From Ilex aquifolium (lineage: Eukaryota > Streptophyta > Magnoliopsida > Aquifoliales > Aquifoliaceae): a DNA stretch of 64,000 bases. The notes below the pieces were generated by a model. The model was not told where the DNA came from. It saw only the letters and a program-made list of their open reading frames with translations, and did no database searches. The position numbers were made by a program, and so were the translations under genes. The stretch covers positions 15,851,460 to 15,915,459 of the forward strand of contig OX637409.1 of NCBI GenBank assembly GCA_951799425.1, in the 5' to 3' direction. Of the stretch, positions 1 through 11,709 are shown piece after piece (the first letter of the stretch is position 1; every line of letters begins with the position of its first letter).

Positions 1-1100
1 TAAAAAAACTTTGAAGTTGTTCAAAATTAGTCTTCTTCAAAAGAACAGAGGTTAATTGAGTAAAAACAGTAATTTGAAATACTAAAGCATCGGCGGTACC
101 TTTTCAATTCTACACAGTAATTATTAATGATCCAATTTTTGAACTTAATTGGGAATCAACTGAGGAGTGATCCCAATTAGAATATTTAGCGGTGATAATA
201 TGAAAACATCAAAAGTTATAACCAATAAATTATCTGAATAAATCTAAAAATTCACATGCAGATTAAAAGCATTCACCGTACCTGGAGTCTACGATAAATC
301 AACTTCTCTAACAGATAAACCCTAAATTTATTGCAAATAATAAATCAATTATCTTATAAAAATTCTAATTAATTAATTCTTGCATGGAATAACCAGTTAT
401 TTAACTTACAGAGAATCTCAAGCATTCGATGTACATGACACAACGAATCAAGAAATTATGCAGAGTAAAAACTTTACTAGAAGACAAGAATTGAATTAAA
501 AGAATAAATCAAGCATTAAAATCATTGGATTAAGAATAAGTACCATATTTTATTGAAAGTATCTCTCTTAACTTTAGTTGGTCTTTTAGTCGGCCATAAA
601 AACAATACAATAAAATAAAAGAGAAAAGGCCAATAAAAGATTGAATACAGTGTAAAGCTACACCCTTTATATAGGTAATGGGGTAACAAAAACCTAATTC
701 TCGTTAACAACTTGTGGTACTGGGCAGATTCCGACACTCGTTTGGACGCTTGTATTCCTCCATCCGGATGCGTATGGGTGTCTTGGCCTCTAAGCAACAC
801 ACGTCCGGATGAGAGTCTTCAAATTTTCCTTAGCAGTCTCTGGAACTTCCATCCGGACACTCCTCTTTCACCGTCCGGATTCATTATGCTTTTTTTACTC
901 CATATTAATCTAGATCTTCTCCCTTTATGCAATTTGTCCTTCACATCATTAATTCAATTAGTTTACTTGCAAAATTAGAAAAACACTACAAAGAGAAGAT
1001 AATATTCAAATCTCAATTAATTCAATACAATTAATGTCTTGTTCAACGTAATTAGTCAATAATAAATATTAAAATTACACAATATCCAAGGCTAATTACA
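1..1100 (-). mobile_element. 3' LTR (partial) of an Athila-like Ty3/gypsy element
   Basis: On the minus strand a purine-rich tract (1101-1120) is followed directly by TGTAATTAGCC, the expected start of a 3' LTR, and LTR-like AT-rich noncoding sequence runs off the left edge. The far LTR end lies outside the window, so its length is unknown but at least 1.1 kb. The downstream order (decayed 3' ORF, long noncoding stretch, PPT, LTR) and the G-run PPT resemble plant Athila elements; the lineage call is an inference. It contains a cluster of CCGGA-bearing palindromes near 739-881. Confidence 0.6.
739..881. repeat. Cluster of CATCCGGATG-like palindromic 10-mers
   Basis: Copies or near copies of CATCCGGATG lie at 761-770, 802-811, 850-859 and 872-881, with a weaker one (CGTTTGGACG) at 739-748. 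Spacing is irregular, about 20-50 bp. All carry the core TCCGGA or a variant. They lie inside the LTR of the Athila-like element. Function is unknown; dense short palindromes in an LTR may be protein-binding sites. Confidence 0.6.
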
Positions 1101-1120
1101 TTCTCCCCCCCCCCAACCTA
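1101..1120 (-). other. Polypurine tract of the Athila-like element
   Basis: Read on the minus strand this is a run of about ten G preceded by TAGGTT and followed by AGAA. It sits immediately before the LTR start, which is the position of the plus-strand primer in LTR retrotransposons. Confidence 0.65.
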
Positions 1121-2879
1121 GCCTTGCTAGTCCCTAGTAAGATAAAAATAAAATAAAATAAGCACACATCCACTTTCGTACGACTAATAATTGCATTTAA
1201 CATATGCAGCAATCCTTTAAACCCTTAGGTTTTCCCCTAGTGGATGAGTATAGTCTTGTGAGGGTTTACAGAAATGATACATACAAACATTAACTTGTTA
1301 TCAAATATCTGAATAACAAATTCATATCACAAATTGCCATCACAATATAAAAACTCTAAGCCGCAAATCTTTTTATAAGCACATGCAAAACAAAATATAG
1401 AACTCACCGCTACATAAGTATATGCACATATCATGTTTCCATATAACTCATTTGTAGTGCGAATTAAATATATCAAATTAGTTATTCATGTAGTAATCAC
1501 CCCTACAACTATCAACTTATTCGTCTCAATGTCAAATCTCACTAGATAATTCATTCATTAGACATTCTTTCAGATTATAGTGATTATTCCCTCAAGTATC
1601 ACATGTGAGAAGAATATATTTAAATCAAAATAAAAATAATACTCACATGTTCTCTTAAAATAACCGTCATTTGAAAGAATTTTGGCATAATCTCATCAAA
1701 AGAAATCAACAAACAATAAGTTAGAATCGCAATTCCTCTCCTTATTCACATAAGTCCTGCATCACCAATATACTCTTGAGATCGGATAAGTCTTTATCTA
1801 AGGTTGTAATGGGTTCTTGGGAGTAAAGTTTTGAAATGAAGGATATTCAGAAATTCAAAATATTATCCTGAGAGAACATGTAATGTACACAACCAAATTT
1901 CTTTCTATAGTCGTTCACCCATCATCCTCTAGAAACATAATTTGCAATACTTGCTCATATATATTTTTTTCAAAAACATGCTTGTTATTTCGCTATTATT
2001 TTTTCCAAGCTAGACATATTGTCTCTCTCTTTTTTTTCTTTTTTCTTTTTTGATCAATTTTTTCTCAACCAACATCTCCCAATTATAAGCAATAACAATT
2101 CAATCTTGGAATAAACAAGGGTAAAATATATATTTTTTTCATTGGCTTGATTTTGTATATGTGTTATAAGAAACAAAAATATTCTTCAAAAAGGCTCACC
2201 TAAGAATATTCAAGAAATCAGGCTACGACTCAAATAATAACAAAAATGATCTAAAATCATATCTCAAAAGTTCTCAGCAATACATTCCCTATGCAAATAA
2301 TTCAAAGTCAAGCAACTCCTCACAATATTGGTGTTAATCAAAACAAAATCATGAGACGATTCAAATGAATTAGCAGAATAAAATAACTCTTTTGAGTAAA
2401 TGTAAATAACCCTCTAAGAAGATTGGATCAAAACTCTCAAAGGTTTTTATGCATCTCCACTATTTGTCTCAAGTTCTCAAGGTAAAATATCTAACAAATT
2501 TCAAACTTGTTACAGTTTAAAGTGCACAAATTGTGAGTTTTTATAAAAACATGAAATGTGATATACAAATATAGAGTGAAGTTCTATGTGATGCTTAAAC
2601 AACTGCAAATTTAAAGCTAAGCAGATAATTCCCAATTTATGCATAAACTGTTATTTAAAAATTTAACAACCAATACGCAATAGAAAATTAAACACAAAAA
2701 TACTAAAAAGATACTATTCATTAATATTGTAATGTATTAACGAACTACATACCAAAAATGTAGAACGGTCAAGTCATAGAATCAACTACCAACGACTAGC
2801 TTTGATCACAAAAAAAAAAACTAAAGAGTTGCTAAGTCATAGTAAAACCATAACGCAAAAGACTGGGACCATAGAAGAG
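1121..2879 (-). mobile_element. Noncoding 3' region of the Athila-like element
   Basis: About 1.75 kb of AT-rich sequence without a credible coding region lies between the decayed 3' ORF and the polypurine tract. Long noncoding 3' regions are usual in Athila-type elements. No RNA gene or tandem repeat was recognised in it. Confidence 0.45.
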
Positions 2880-3861
2880 ATCCTAGGAGCTCTAAGAAGA
2901 TGGACTGGGGTGGTCCCGGGAACTCTGACTCATGCCCCTAAAGTATGACTCATGCCCCTAAAGTATGACTCATGCCTAGTCAGTTGGGCCCTCATTTGCT
3001 TCCTCTCCTTCTTTGCCTCCCTCTGACCCCGCAATATAGCAAAAAAAAAAAACTCTTTATTAGTCCTAGGGTCAGTAGCCTCATCAACAGGCTCATCAGA
3101 ATCCTCCTCTAGATTGAGGTACTGATCCATCTACTCCTCCACTGACACCTGCTAGCTGACCTCTCTCCGCTCTAGTCACACTCCTGCTTTTCAGCAATGA
3201 GCTAGAGTTCAGGACCATGAACTTCTTGGTCCTCTCCAGATTGGCTATAGGTACCACACTTGCTTGCAAACACAATGTCGTGGCCAAGCCTGCAAAAAGG
3301 GAGAAATCCTTTGTTTTCATCCAGGACCCCCTTCATCATCTTCTCAAAAATCAAAGTGGGGAGGTCAATGGACCGGCCAGTGCCCATAGCATTCAAAAAT
3401 ATAGCTCTGTCCAGGTAGATGTGATTGTTCCTAACCAAAGGCATCATATTAGATACTGAAATCAAAGTATCTTATATTTAGCAGTCAAATCTCCTTGCTG
3501 CAAACATTTATCCTTCTCCACCCAATTAAACTCAAGATCACCCAATAACTCTCTTGCTACCAAACCACCAGTATAAGTCTGAGGGTAATCATGATTGGTC
3601 ACCCTATACTAGACCATCCTACACACACGAGCAATCATTATAGGATCCACCCGAATCAACCTCCCCCTAACAAATGTACGAAAAATCCCATCCCCACCAT
3701 CATCAGTATTACTATAAAAATTTCTCACCAACACTGTCACCCCGGGCCAAATATGCCCCATAAATCCATCCCAACCTCTCGAACAAATAATCGAACTAAC
3801 ACTCAACTGAAATTGGTGCTCGTCAAAAGTCCTATCCTCGTCCTCTCGAGCACCTTGTGTA
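2880..3861 (-). mobile_element. Decayed 3' ORF of the Athila-like element ('putative plant transposon protein' family)
   Basis: Minus-strand coding pieces resemble the plant protein family annotated as putative plant transposon protein (PF20167-like). Recognisable stretches include FMGHIWPGVTVLVRNFY and FVRGRLIRVDP near 3640-3780, a middle part at 3200-3465, and a charged lysine/arginine-rich C-terminal part at 2930-3130 that ends in GMSHTLGA. The ORF is broken in several places and is cut at its 5' side by the LTR of element A at 3862. Its position before the noncoding region and PPT corresponds to the env-like 3' ORF slot. The family call is from memory of its motifs. Confidence 0.5.
2927..2978. 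repeat. 20-bp tandem repeat, 2.6 copies
   Basis: The unit TGACTCATGCCCCTAAAGTA is repeated at 2927-2946 and 2947-2966, with a partial third copy to 2978. It overlaps the 3' end of the decayed Athila-type ORF. Confidence 0.85.
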
Positions 3862-5817
3862 TGTAAAACCCGGATAAATTTGAATTTTTTTTTGAAAAAG
3901 GCAAAATGGTAATTTGTCACTATGGTACGGGTTAAAAACCTGATTTTTTTCTAAAACTCGGATGATGAAACGGACCTCACCGTTGGATTCGTCTCGCGAA
4001 ATCTAGTTACCCAGTCAAATTCTAAGATAGTCATATTTTTTGCGTTTTACGAGGCGATCGGGTGTCGCGTGACCTAAAAACGAGACATGGAATAAAATTT
4101 CAAATTTTGAAAAATAATTTAAAGAAATTTAATATAAAAATATTTTGAACTTGAACCAGGATGAAATTTAATCGTTTCGGGACTAAATCGGACCTGGGAA
4201 TAAGGAACGTGTGGCGCGATGTGGACCAAACACCTAAAGGGTATAAATAGGGGTAAAAATCAGATTTTCTCCCTGCACATTCTACTGGGTTTCATTGGAG
4301 AGAGGAAGAGAGTGAAAAAGAGAAAAACTATAACTTCTCTCTACGATCTACGGAGTTCCGTTGGTCGGAATTCTTCGAGCCAAGTATTAAAGTTGATCTA
4401 CGCGACAAGGGCTACGCCTACGTACCAAAAAGAATGGATTTCACCGAAGTTTTCAAGATAAGATTTTGGAGAAATCAAAGGGGTTGATCTTGGTTGGTGT
4501 TCTTGAAGGTTATACGACTTGTTTTACGCTTCAAGAAGTAGGGTTTTCATCCTTACTATGTTTATTTCTAACTTTGGTTTGAAATATGAAATGAGTAGGG
4601 TGTTAGAGATGTAATCACGTGTTTAGCACTTGCCTATTGTTGTTGAAATGTGGAAAATGGATATAAAAATGGGTAAAATCAATTCTAGCTTGAATTGAGT
4701 ATGTATAAATTACTTGAGGTGATTTCTTGAGTATGTGATGAAATTGAGCATTTTATGTGATTACATGATTTGGTGCCTTGAAGGTGTTTGATTAAAGACC
4801 TATGTGGATTAAGTGTGTAATTACATTGACTATGCTGTAACATGCTTGGAAATTGATGTTGGAAAATGTTGGTATATGCATATGATATATTGACATTGTG
4901 ATTGTTGATGGTAATTGAAATGTTCATATTGTGCACATGACATATGGAACATGTTATTGAAATTGCAATTGAGATCTTAGTTGAATAATGATGAGAATTG
5001 TAAATTGTACATATACATTTGCATAAGCACGGGAAACATCGCATCCGTGGGCATTACATGAGTGTGGGTGTGTGCATGTTGTTGGATTAAACACCATTCT
5101 TGTTGGTTGATAAGTGGGCTCGGTACAGTCGGACCAAGGTCCGACAGAGTTGCATGGTTGCATGAAAAACTTGTGTCGGGTATAGAAAGAAGGGCTAGAT
5201 ACTCCCAGAGTACAAGACCCGGTTACTGGTTTATACACTTCCACCGATGAAAGTCCAAAAAAGTGTATCGGTGTGTGGAACCGGCGGTGAGACACCAAAA
5301 TTCCGCTACCCAACAAAGACAGGGTTTATTTTTAAAAGGTCATTGAATGTGTAACATCAATGGCAAGGGCTTGGAATTCCCGGTTTTAAACTCATGGCAT
5401 TGCATGGGTGATGGGAGCTGGTAAAGGCTCGGGTTGAGTTGCACGTGTGAGTCTCATCTCAAAACATGGCATGACATAGAGAATCCATTATGAATTGTAT
5501 ATTCTTGAGTGGATTGATTGTTGTTTGTTGAAATTGGCATGTGAATATTTCATATGCATTTAGGTTGGAGAGTAGCTTCTTTAGGAGATACTCTATTGAC
5601 CATGACTCACCCTTTATGGGGACAAAATTTCACGTCCGGGATATGCCATGTTTTGGGATGAGACTCATCCTTCCAGAATCGTTTGAGTTAAACTTTGCGC
5701 CACGCTGGGATATCATAGTGGAAACAAGAAACATAGTTTTGTCTTAAGAGTATAGGTTTTCTGTTTATATTTATTCATTCATGATAGATGTTTGTACTCT
5801 TAAGTTGGGGCGTTACA
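3862..5817 (+). repeat. 5' LTR of element A
   Basis: It starts with TGTAAAACCCGG and ends with GGGGCGTTACA, followed by a primer-binding site. A TATA box (TATAAATA, 4242-4249) lies about 380 bp in. Its first few hundred bases resemble the solo LTR at 15060-17957 (shared phrases around the GAAACGGAC and CTCGCGAAATCTAG segments), so the two belong to one broad family. Its last 150 bp reappear at 19013-19160. Confidence 0.75.
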
Positions 5818-5821
5818 ATTT

Positions 5822-5834
5822 TGGTATTAGAGCC
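5822..5834 (+). other. Primer-binding site of element A (initiator Met tRNA type)
   Basis: TGGTATTAGAGCC lies four bases after the LTR end. It is one base different from TGGTATCAGAGC, the usual complement of the plant initiator methionine tRNA 3' end. Confidence 0.8.
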
Positions 5835-5974
5835 TAGGTTTTTAGGTTCTATAGACAAGTACGTTTAGGTCGGCAGTGGACAAGTTAGGGTGTCTGGGCT
5901 GTTGCTAACCATATGTGTTATATGTGTATGTGTGCTTACTTATAATGGTTTGCAGCTGAATTAGAAGAGGAGCA

Positions 5975-7139
5975 ATGGATTCACCAGTAGGTCAAGACCC
6001 AATTAAGGAAAATGGATCTCATGTTCCTGCTCTCACCGAGGGAGGTGAGAGGCAACAACAAGAAGGTATAGAAGGGGAACAAAATCAATCGGATATGGTG
6101 CAGAAGGCATTTGAGATGGTGCCACAGATGGTTGCAACGACACATCGGTTGGTGGAATTACAAATGGAGATACAGGTTGCAGCTCGGGCAACGCCACCCA
6201 TGACACACATGGAGTTGCATGGTACTATACATGAGAGGTTTATGAAATTGAATCCACCAACATTTGCAGGAACAATTAATCCTCCAGAGGCTGAGGCTTG
6301 GTTGAAACAAATGGAAGCTATCTTTGAAGTAATTAGGGCTAATAGTGAACAACAAGTAGTCTTAGCAACTTTTATGTTGACAAAGGAGACACGATTTTGG
6401 TGGGAGGCCACAAAACGATTGTTAATTGCTCCGATTGCTAGTGAGGGTGCTCAAGTACAGAAAATGGTTACTTGAGATCAGTTTGTGAGAGAGTTTAATT
6501 CCAAGTATTTTTTCTAAAGTCATATCACTATGGACAGGAGCAGGATTTCAGGACATTAACTCAGGGAAAGATGTCAGTGTCGAAATACGAAAAGCAGTTC
6601 ACTATACTGTCTCGGTTTGTTACAGCTTTTATCCAAATTGATGAAGCTAGATGCAAGAAATTTCAATGGGGACTGGACTATTCTATTCAGAGTTGACTTT
6701 CAGCTTTCGAGTTGTCAAGTTATGTTACTCTAGTTAATAAAGCTTTAGTGGTTGGGCAAGATGTGCGAGAATTGGTGAGACATCGTGAGCAATTCAAAAA
6801 GAAGAGATTTGAAGGCACGCACAGTATAGGCTCATCAATCCGAAGGACAAACCTCAAGACAAAGGAAGCAAGGATCTTAATTCTCAGAGGTTCGAGGTAA
6901 TGAGAATACTAGAGCGGCTAGTGGTTCACGGGTCAAAACTTCTCTAGACCTCCCTCGGGGCAAAAAGGTAAGGGGATTTCAAGTGGTCGTGCGGCCAATG
7001 TCACTTGTTTTATATGTGAAAAGGAAGGACATATCTCAAAGAGTTGTGAAGTATTGTAAGCAGGTGAAGTTCGACGGTGTCATGAATGTGGTCAAACAGG
7101 AAATTTGGCAAGTGAGTGTGAAACCCGAATACGCAAACC
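5975..7139 (+). mobile_element. gag region of element A
   Basis: The region starts with a methionine about 140 bp after the primer site. It shows a retrotransposon gag-like domain (MKLNPPTFAGTINPPEAEAW near 6241-6300, WWEATKRL near 6399-6420) and, near 7009-7130, two CCHC zinc knuckles (CFICEKEGHISKSC; CHECGQTGNLASEC). Such knuckles bind the genomic RNA during particle assembly. Coding continuity is lost in several places. Sequence of the same element resumes at 9349 with the protease, so the 7141-9348 block is an insertion. Confidence 0.75.
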
Positions 7140-7140
7140 A

Positions 7141-9348
7141 TGACATTAAAGTGTAATTTGTTAATATTTGTGTGGAGTTAATATTGTGATAACTAAACAC
7201 AGAGTAGTTACAAATAGTTTTAATTAAAGAGTTTTGTTGTTGAATTACAATAAAGGGGATTGTATGGATGGGATTTTAAAGGTGTCGGGATTTTAATGGT
7301 GTCGAGAATTCTCGATTCGTTAAATAAAGAAATAAGTAAAACAAGAAGGGGCCTTAGTGTAATTAAATTAAAAGGTCGCATGGAGGGGACACTCAGCTGA
7401 GTGTTGTTTCTCCAAGCTTGTGTTGGGAAAAAATATAAAAATGGAACAAATGCTTTAGGCGGTGGAAAAGGAGAGAAAGACAAGAAAAAAGAGTAAAAAG
7501 AAAACTCAAAGGGTTTCGGAGAGAGAGGGAGAAGGATTTCACTTGAGTTGCACTTGCATGTGTTCTTGAGTGTGGGATTTCTTCTTTTATGTGAGTTGTG
7601 TGATCTTTGTTTGTGCAAAGGAGTGGAGGAGAGTTGTGTTGAGGATTTGAAGAGAACTTAGAGATTTTGGGTGAAATTTGGATGAAAACCAAAGGAACCG
7701 GGTCGCAATGAAGGTAAGAAATTCTTATGAATTTCTATGTTCTTTCACTTCTAAATACATCCTTGAGCTTGTGTAGATGTTGTGTGGTGTTAGTTTTGAG
7801 GTTGGGTTATGTAATTCAGAACAGGGTTCAACAAGTTGAAGAAAGGTTCAACCAGTTGAACACAATACTAGTTATATATCAACCGGTTGAAGCATGTGTT
7901 CAACCGGTTGAACGGTGATAGACTTCAACCGATTGAAGAAACATGATCAACCGGTTCATTAGAGTCAATCTTGGCAAATTTGTTTTGATGGTCTGGGATC
8001 CTATGCAATTGATCTAAAAACTTATCAAGATACTTAAAGGATCTTAAATAGCTTCCTTATGGGTTTGATGGCTTACAAATACATGGAATGAGGATTCAAA
8101 CTAGAATTGAAATGAGTAAAGTGGGTAAAAGATGAGTAAAATTTAGGGTGGTTAAGAGTGCACCATTTGGAAGGGAGTTTAGGAATATGCTAACACGGGC
8201 ATGAATACATAGATATATATGCATAATTAAAATTAAATGCATATGTGGGCGGTATTTTTATGTGGTAATTATGATGTGTGGTAGGAACAAATGTGTCGAC
8301 AGGAATGCTTAAGACCTTATCCAAGGACAGGGATTATGTGACAACGGGACTTGAGGTGGGTGCATTTCTTGCGTGTGCTTGAGATTAGTTTAAATGTGTT
8401 TTATATGTTATGGATTGTGTAATGAGGTGGCTTATTGCTTGTAATTGGTACTATCAATAAGCTTTATCATATTATTGACATGGTTGAAGACCATTGAGTG
8501 AGTTGATATGTGATTGGGTGAACGAACTTGTAAATGCAATATGAATGATTTGTTGAATGATGGTGCCTTAAAAGGTTGTGATGTTTGTCGTTAATAAATA
8601 ACTGTGTAGTCTGTTTTGTTGGTCTTAACAGGATTGTGATTACTATGCGGTGTATGATTATTATGAGTAACTTTATTGCCGAATAATACATTAATAACAA
8701 TTATATGGCTGGTGGGGCCGATATTGTCAAAATGACAGATATGTAGCCTGTGTGGCGGATGTGGTATGCGAGGCAAGATCAGTTGAGTGACAAGTATTTA
8801 TATAACTCTACTGGAATACTAACTGAAAATGACGTATTGTAAGATTGCTAAAGAGATAAAGAAGTTTATATCTAACTATTTAAAGTGTGGTTTAGTTGAT
8901 TGAGAAGATAATAATTGTTTATGCATTATCTGCTATTGTTGTTGATTGCTTATACACACTCACTGAGCATGTGTGCTCACACCCCCCCCCCCCCTAGTGT
9001 ATGTTTTTCAGGTAAACAAAGAGAAAGGGGATGTTCACTGCTGAGTCTAGGCGGTATAAGAGGGAAGTGGGTTTTCCGTGTCTTGTGAGGACATTTGGTA
9101 TAGTTCCTGAGTCTTGTAATTGGGGAGCTATACATTGTACTAAGTTACAATTGTAAAGGTATTACTTCATGTAAAAGAATTGTTGGGATATAAAGGTAGT
9201 AAAGTTATGCTGTTGTAACTAATCCTTTTAAATTACTATTTTTTTAAAAGGAAAATTTATATATACATGGTACAGGTGTGTGTTTGGAAATGGGGTCCAC
9301 TCTACTGGATTTCAATATAATGTTCTATCTCTGAGTCGGGGTGTGACA
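7141..9348 (+). mobile_element. Solo LTR (gypsy type) inside element A
   Basis: A 2.2 kb block separates the gag zinc knuckles from the protease of element A. It starts TGACATTAAAG and ends CTGAGTCGGGGTGTGACA, the typical end of Tekay/Del-like LTRs. No internal retroelement domain is seen, so it is best read as a solo LTR. Flanking 5-mers (AACCA and ATGAA) do not match, so the target duplication has decayed or the ends are slightly misplaced. It carries six short CAACCGGTTGA-type palindromes (7827-7956) and a C-run near 8983-8994. Confidence 0.65.
7827..7956. repeat. Six TTCAACCGGTTGAA-type palindromes in 130 bp
   Basis: Palindromes or near palindromes lie at 7827-7840, 7847-7860, 7879-7891, 7899-7912, 7924-7937 and 7947-7956. 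The consensus TTCAACCGGTTGAA is perfectly self-complementary. Start-to-start spacing is 20-32 bp. They lie about 690 bp inside a solo LTR. Confidence 0.85.
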
Positions 9349-10180
9349 ATGAATATCCAAGTCGATTTGTTACATCATCAATGGGCAGTGTTAACCCTGG
9401 CGGAAGGAATACACCGGTGGGCGATCAGAGGGAAGGAAAAGGATTGGTTAGTACCTCAGGAATCCAGGGGCAAATATTTGCTATGACCAAGCAAGATGCA
9501 CATGCCTCTCCTAATGTGGTGACAGGTACAATTTTTGTTTTCGGTAGGAATGCACGCATTCTTATTGATATTGGTTCTAACCATTCTTTTGTTGCATCTA
9601 CATTTGGCATGCATTGTGACAATCTTATACATCCTTGAATTGTGTGTTGATCTATTTCCACGGTAGTGGGCGAGGTAGTGCTTGTAAGTATTGTTTGAAG
9701 GGACTATGCCAAAGATGTGCACGTTTTAGAAATTATTGGTAGATTTAAATTTCTTGTAACATCTAAGATTTTTAATTGATAATGGGAATGGATGAGTTAA
9801 TTGCTTAATATACATTTGTTAATTGTTCTAGGAAAGGAATTGACTTCCTGTTGTTAGATGAGCTTGAGTTCAGATTTCAGAGTAATCAAAATGTGACCTT
9901 TAATTATCTGATAACCACAATGGAATTTGGAGAATCATTTAGGAAAGACTATCAGGGTTAATTGGTGTGTGTGAAAAGTATTAGCAAGGTGAGCTAATGC
10001 CAATTGTGTGCATGTGGTCTGTAAATTTCTATTAAATGAATCACTAGAGTTGTCATTCAACAGGGGAGTTGAGTTGATTATTAAGTATGAGTTAGGGACT
10101 ACACTTATATATCATGATTTTCATATTATGAGTGCTTGTCGAGTTAAAAGAATTGGAAACACAAGTACAGGATCTTGTTT
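9349..10180 (+). mobile_element. Protease and start of reverse transcriptase of element A
   Basis: After the solo LTR the reading resumes with a retropepsin-like segment: QIFAMTKQDAHASPNVVTGT near 9472-9531, then ARILIDIGSNHSFVA near 9553-9597, where the usual DSG is DIG. Decayed sequence follows. A stretch resembling the start of the gypsy reverse transcriptase (GVELIIKYELGTTLIY, then ELKELETQVQDLV) ends near 10180, where the sequence changes to the reverse-strand copia element. The remnant is heavily broken. Confidence 0.65.
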
Positions 10181-11694
10181 GCTGGTCCCAAGTCCTTCAT
10201 TTCAAACTCCCTAGCCAATTGTGCCTTTAAGTCTTTGATACGATATTTGTTGGGGCGTGCTACCAACATGTCGTCAACATACAACAGCAAAATAATGAAA
10301 TCACCATCACCAAATCTCTTGTAGTAAGCACAAGGATATGAACTGAGTCTGTTGAATCCAAGGCTCATGATGAAGGAATCAGATCTCTTATACCAACACC
10401 TCGGCGCCTGTTTGAGATCGTACAGAGATTTGTTCAACCTGCAAACCAATTTCTCTTTTCCTTTTTCTTCAAAACCTCCTGGTTGGAGCATGTAGATTTC
10501 TTGTTCAAGTTCTCCATGAAGAAATGCAGTTTTCACATCCAACTGCTCTAAGCACAAGTCAAATGTAGCACATAGCGCCAGAACTACTCGAACTGTTGTA
10601 AGTCGAACAACAAGATAGAATATCTCGTTGAAGTCAATGCCTTCTTTCTGAGCGAATCCTTTCACCACCAATCTAGCTCGATACCGCTCCACTTGTTCAT
10701 TGCCATCTCGTTTGATCTTGTAGACCCATTTGTTCCCGATGACCTTCCTTCCATGTGGTAGTGGAACAAGATCCCATGTCTTGTTTTTATGGAGAGCTTC
10801 AATTTCTTCTTGCATTGCTGCCATCCACAAGGAAGCTTCTTGGCTTTTTGTAGCCTCATGGAAAGTTGATGGCTCTCCATCCTCTGTTAGTAGACAGTAT
10901 GCAAAATTTCCCTCCATAATGTATTCTGAGTGCCAAGCTGGTTCTCTCCTCTCCCGAGTTGACCGTCGAACTTGTGGAGTTACAAACTCAGCTTGTTCTT
11001 GTTCTTCGTGCTCTGGTGCTGCTTCAGAAGAATCTGGAACTTCTTGTTCTTCAATTTGAACTGTAGTAGTCTCTGGTTTCTCTTTTGTAGTGCTATCATT
11101 TTCTTTTTCTTGTACTTTATCTTCAGTAAATATCACGTCTCTGCTAATTATCACCTTGTGGGCAGTGGGATCCCACAAGTGGTACCCCTTGACTCCATCA
11201 GCATACCCTAAGAAAATACATTTTATGGATTTTGGATCCAGCTTTGATGTTTCTTGGGCATTGTACATAACATACACAGGACTTCCAAATGTATGTAAGC
11301 GAGAATAATCAGCTGGCTTACCAGTCCACATCTCCATTGGCGAATTCAGATCAATTGCGGTTGATGGTGACCGATTGATCACATAACAAGCGGTCTTGAC
11401 TGCTTCTGCCCAAAATGACTTAGCCATCCCCGCAGTTCTCAACATTGCTCTTGTTCGTTCTAACAAGGTTCTGTTCATCCACTCTGCTACTCCATTTTGT
11501 TGTGGAGTGTACGCCACCGTGAATTGCCTCTTGATACCTTCTTGTTGACAGAAGCTATCAAATTCATCACTGGTATATTCTCCTCCATTGTCTGTCCTCA
11601 AGCACTTGATCTTCTTTTCAGATTCAAGTTCCACCCACGCTTTGAATATTTTGAAAATTGGAAATTCGTCTGCCTTCCTCTTGATTGGATACAC
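10180..11694 (-). mobile_element. Integrase C-terminal part and reverse transcriptase of element G
   Basis: Minus-strand coding for the end of the integrase core (TDNGGEYTSDEFDSF and HTPQ-type YTPQQNGVAEWMNRTLLE), the GKPADYSRLHTFGSPVYV segment, a variable acidic linker, and copia reverse transcriptase (WVYKIKRDGN, QLDVKTAFLHGELEQEIYM, LYDLKQAPRCWY, the catalytic LLYVDDMLVA). It ends at KDLGPANKIL, where the next element begins. Confidence 0.85.
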
Positions 11695-11709
11695 CCAACA
11701 TCTCCTGGA

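Noticed and set aside
522-978. ORFs of about 90 codons near the left edge
   Set aside because: They lie in the LTR of the Athila-like element, overlap each other on opposite strands and show no domain.
3096-3459. Plus- and minus-strand ORFs of 70-90 codons around 3.1-3.5 kb read as separate genes
   Set aside because: The minus-strand readings are pieces of the decayed Athila-type 3' ORF; the plus-strand reading is its shadow.
4219-4461. 80-codon ORF just after the TATA box in the LTR of element A
   Set aside because: It lies wholly in the LTR R/U5-like region. The equivalent segment in solo LTR B is not open, so it is not conserved.
5822-5834. tRNA-like match
   Set aside because: It is only the 3'-end complement of initiator Met tRNA, serving as a primer site; no cloverleaf is present. 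The same holds for 13311-13327.
6085-6411. Antisense ORF over gag of element A
   Set aside because: A shadow of gag on the opposite strand, with cysteine-rich composition but no known fold.
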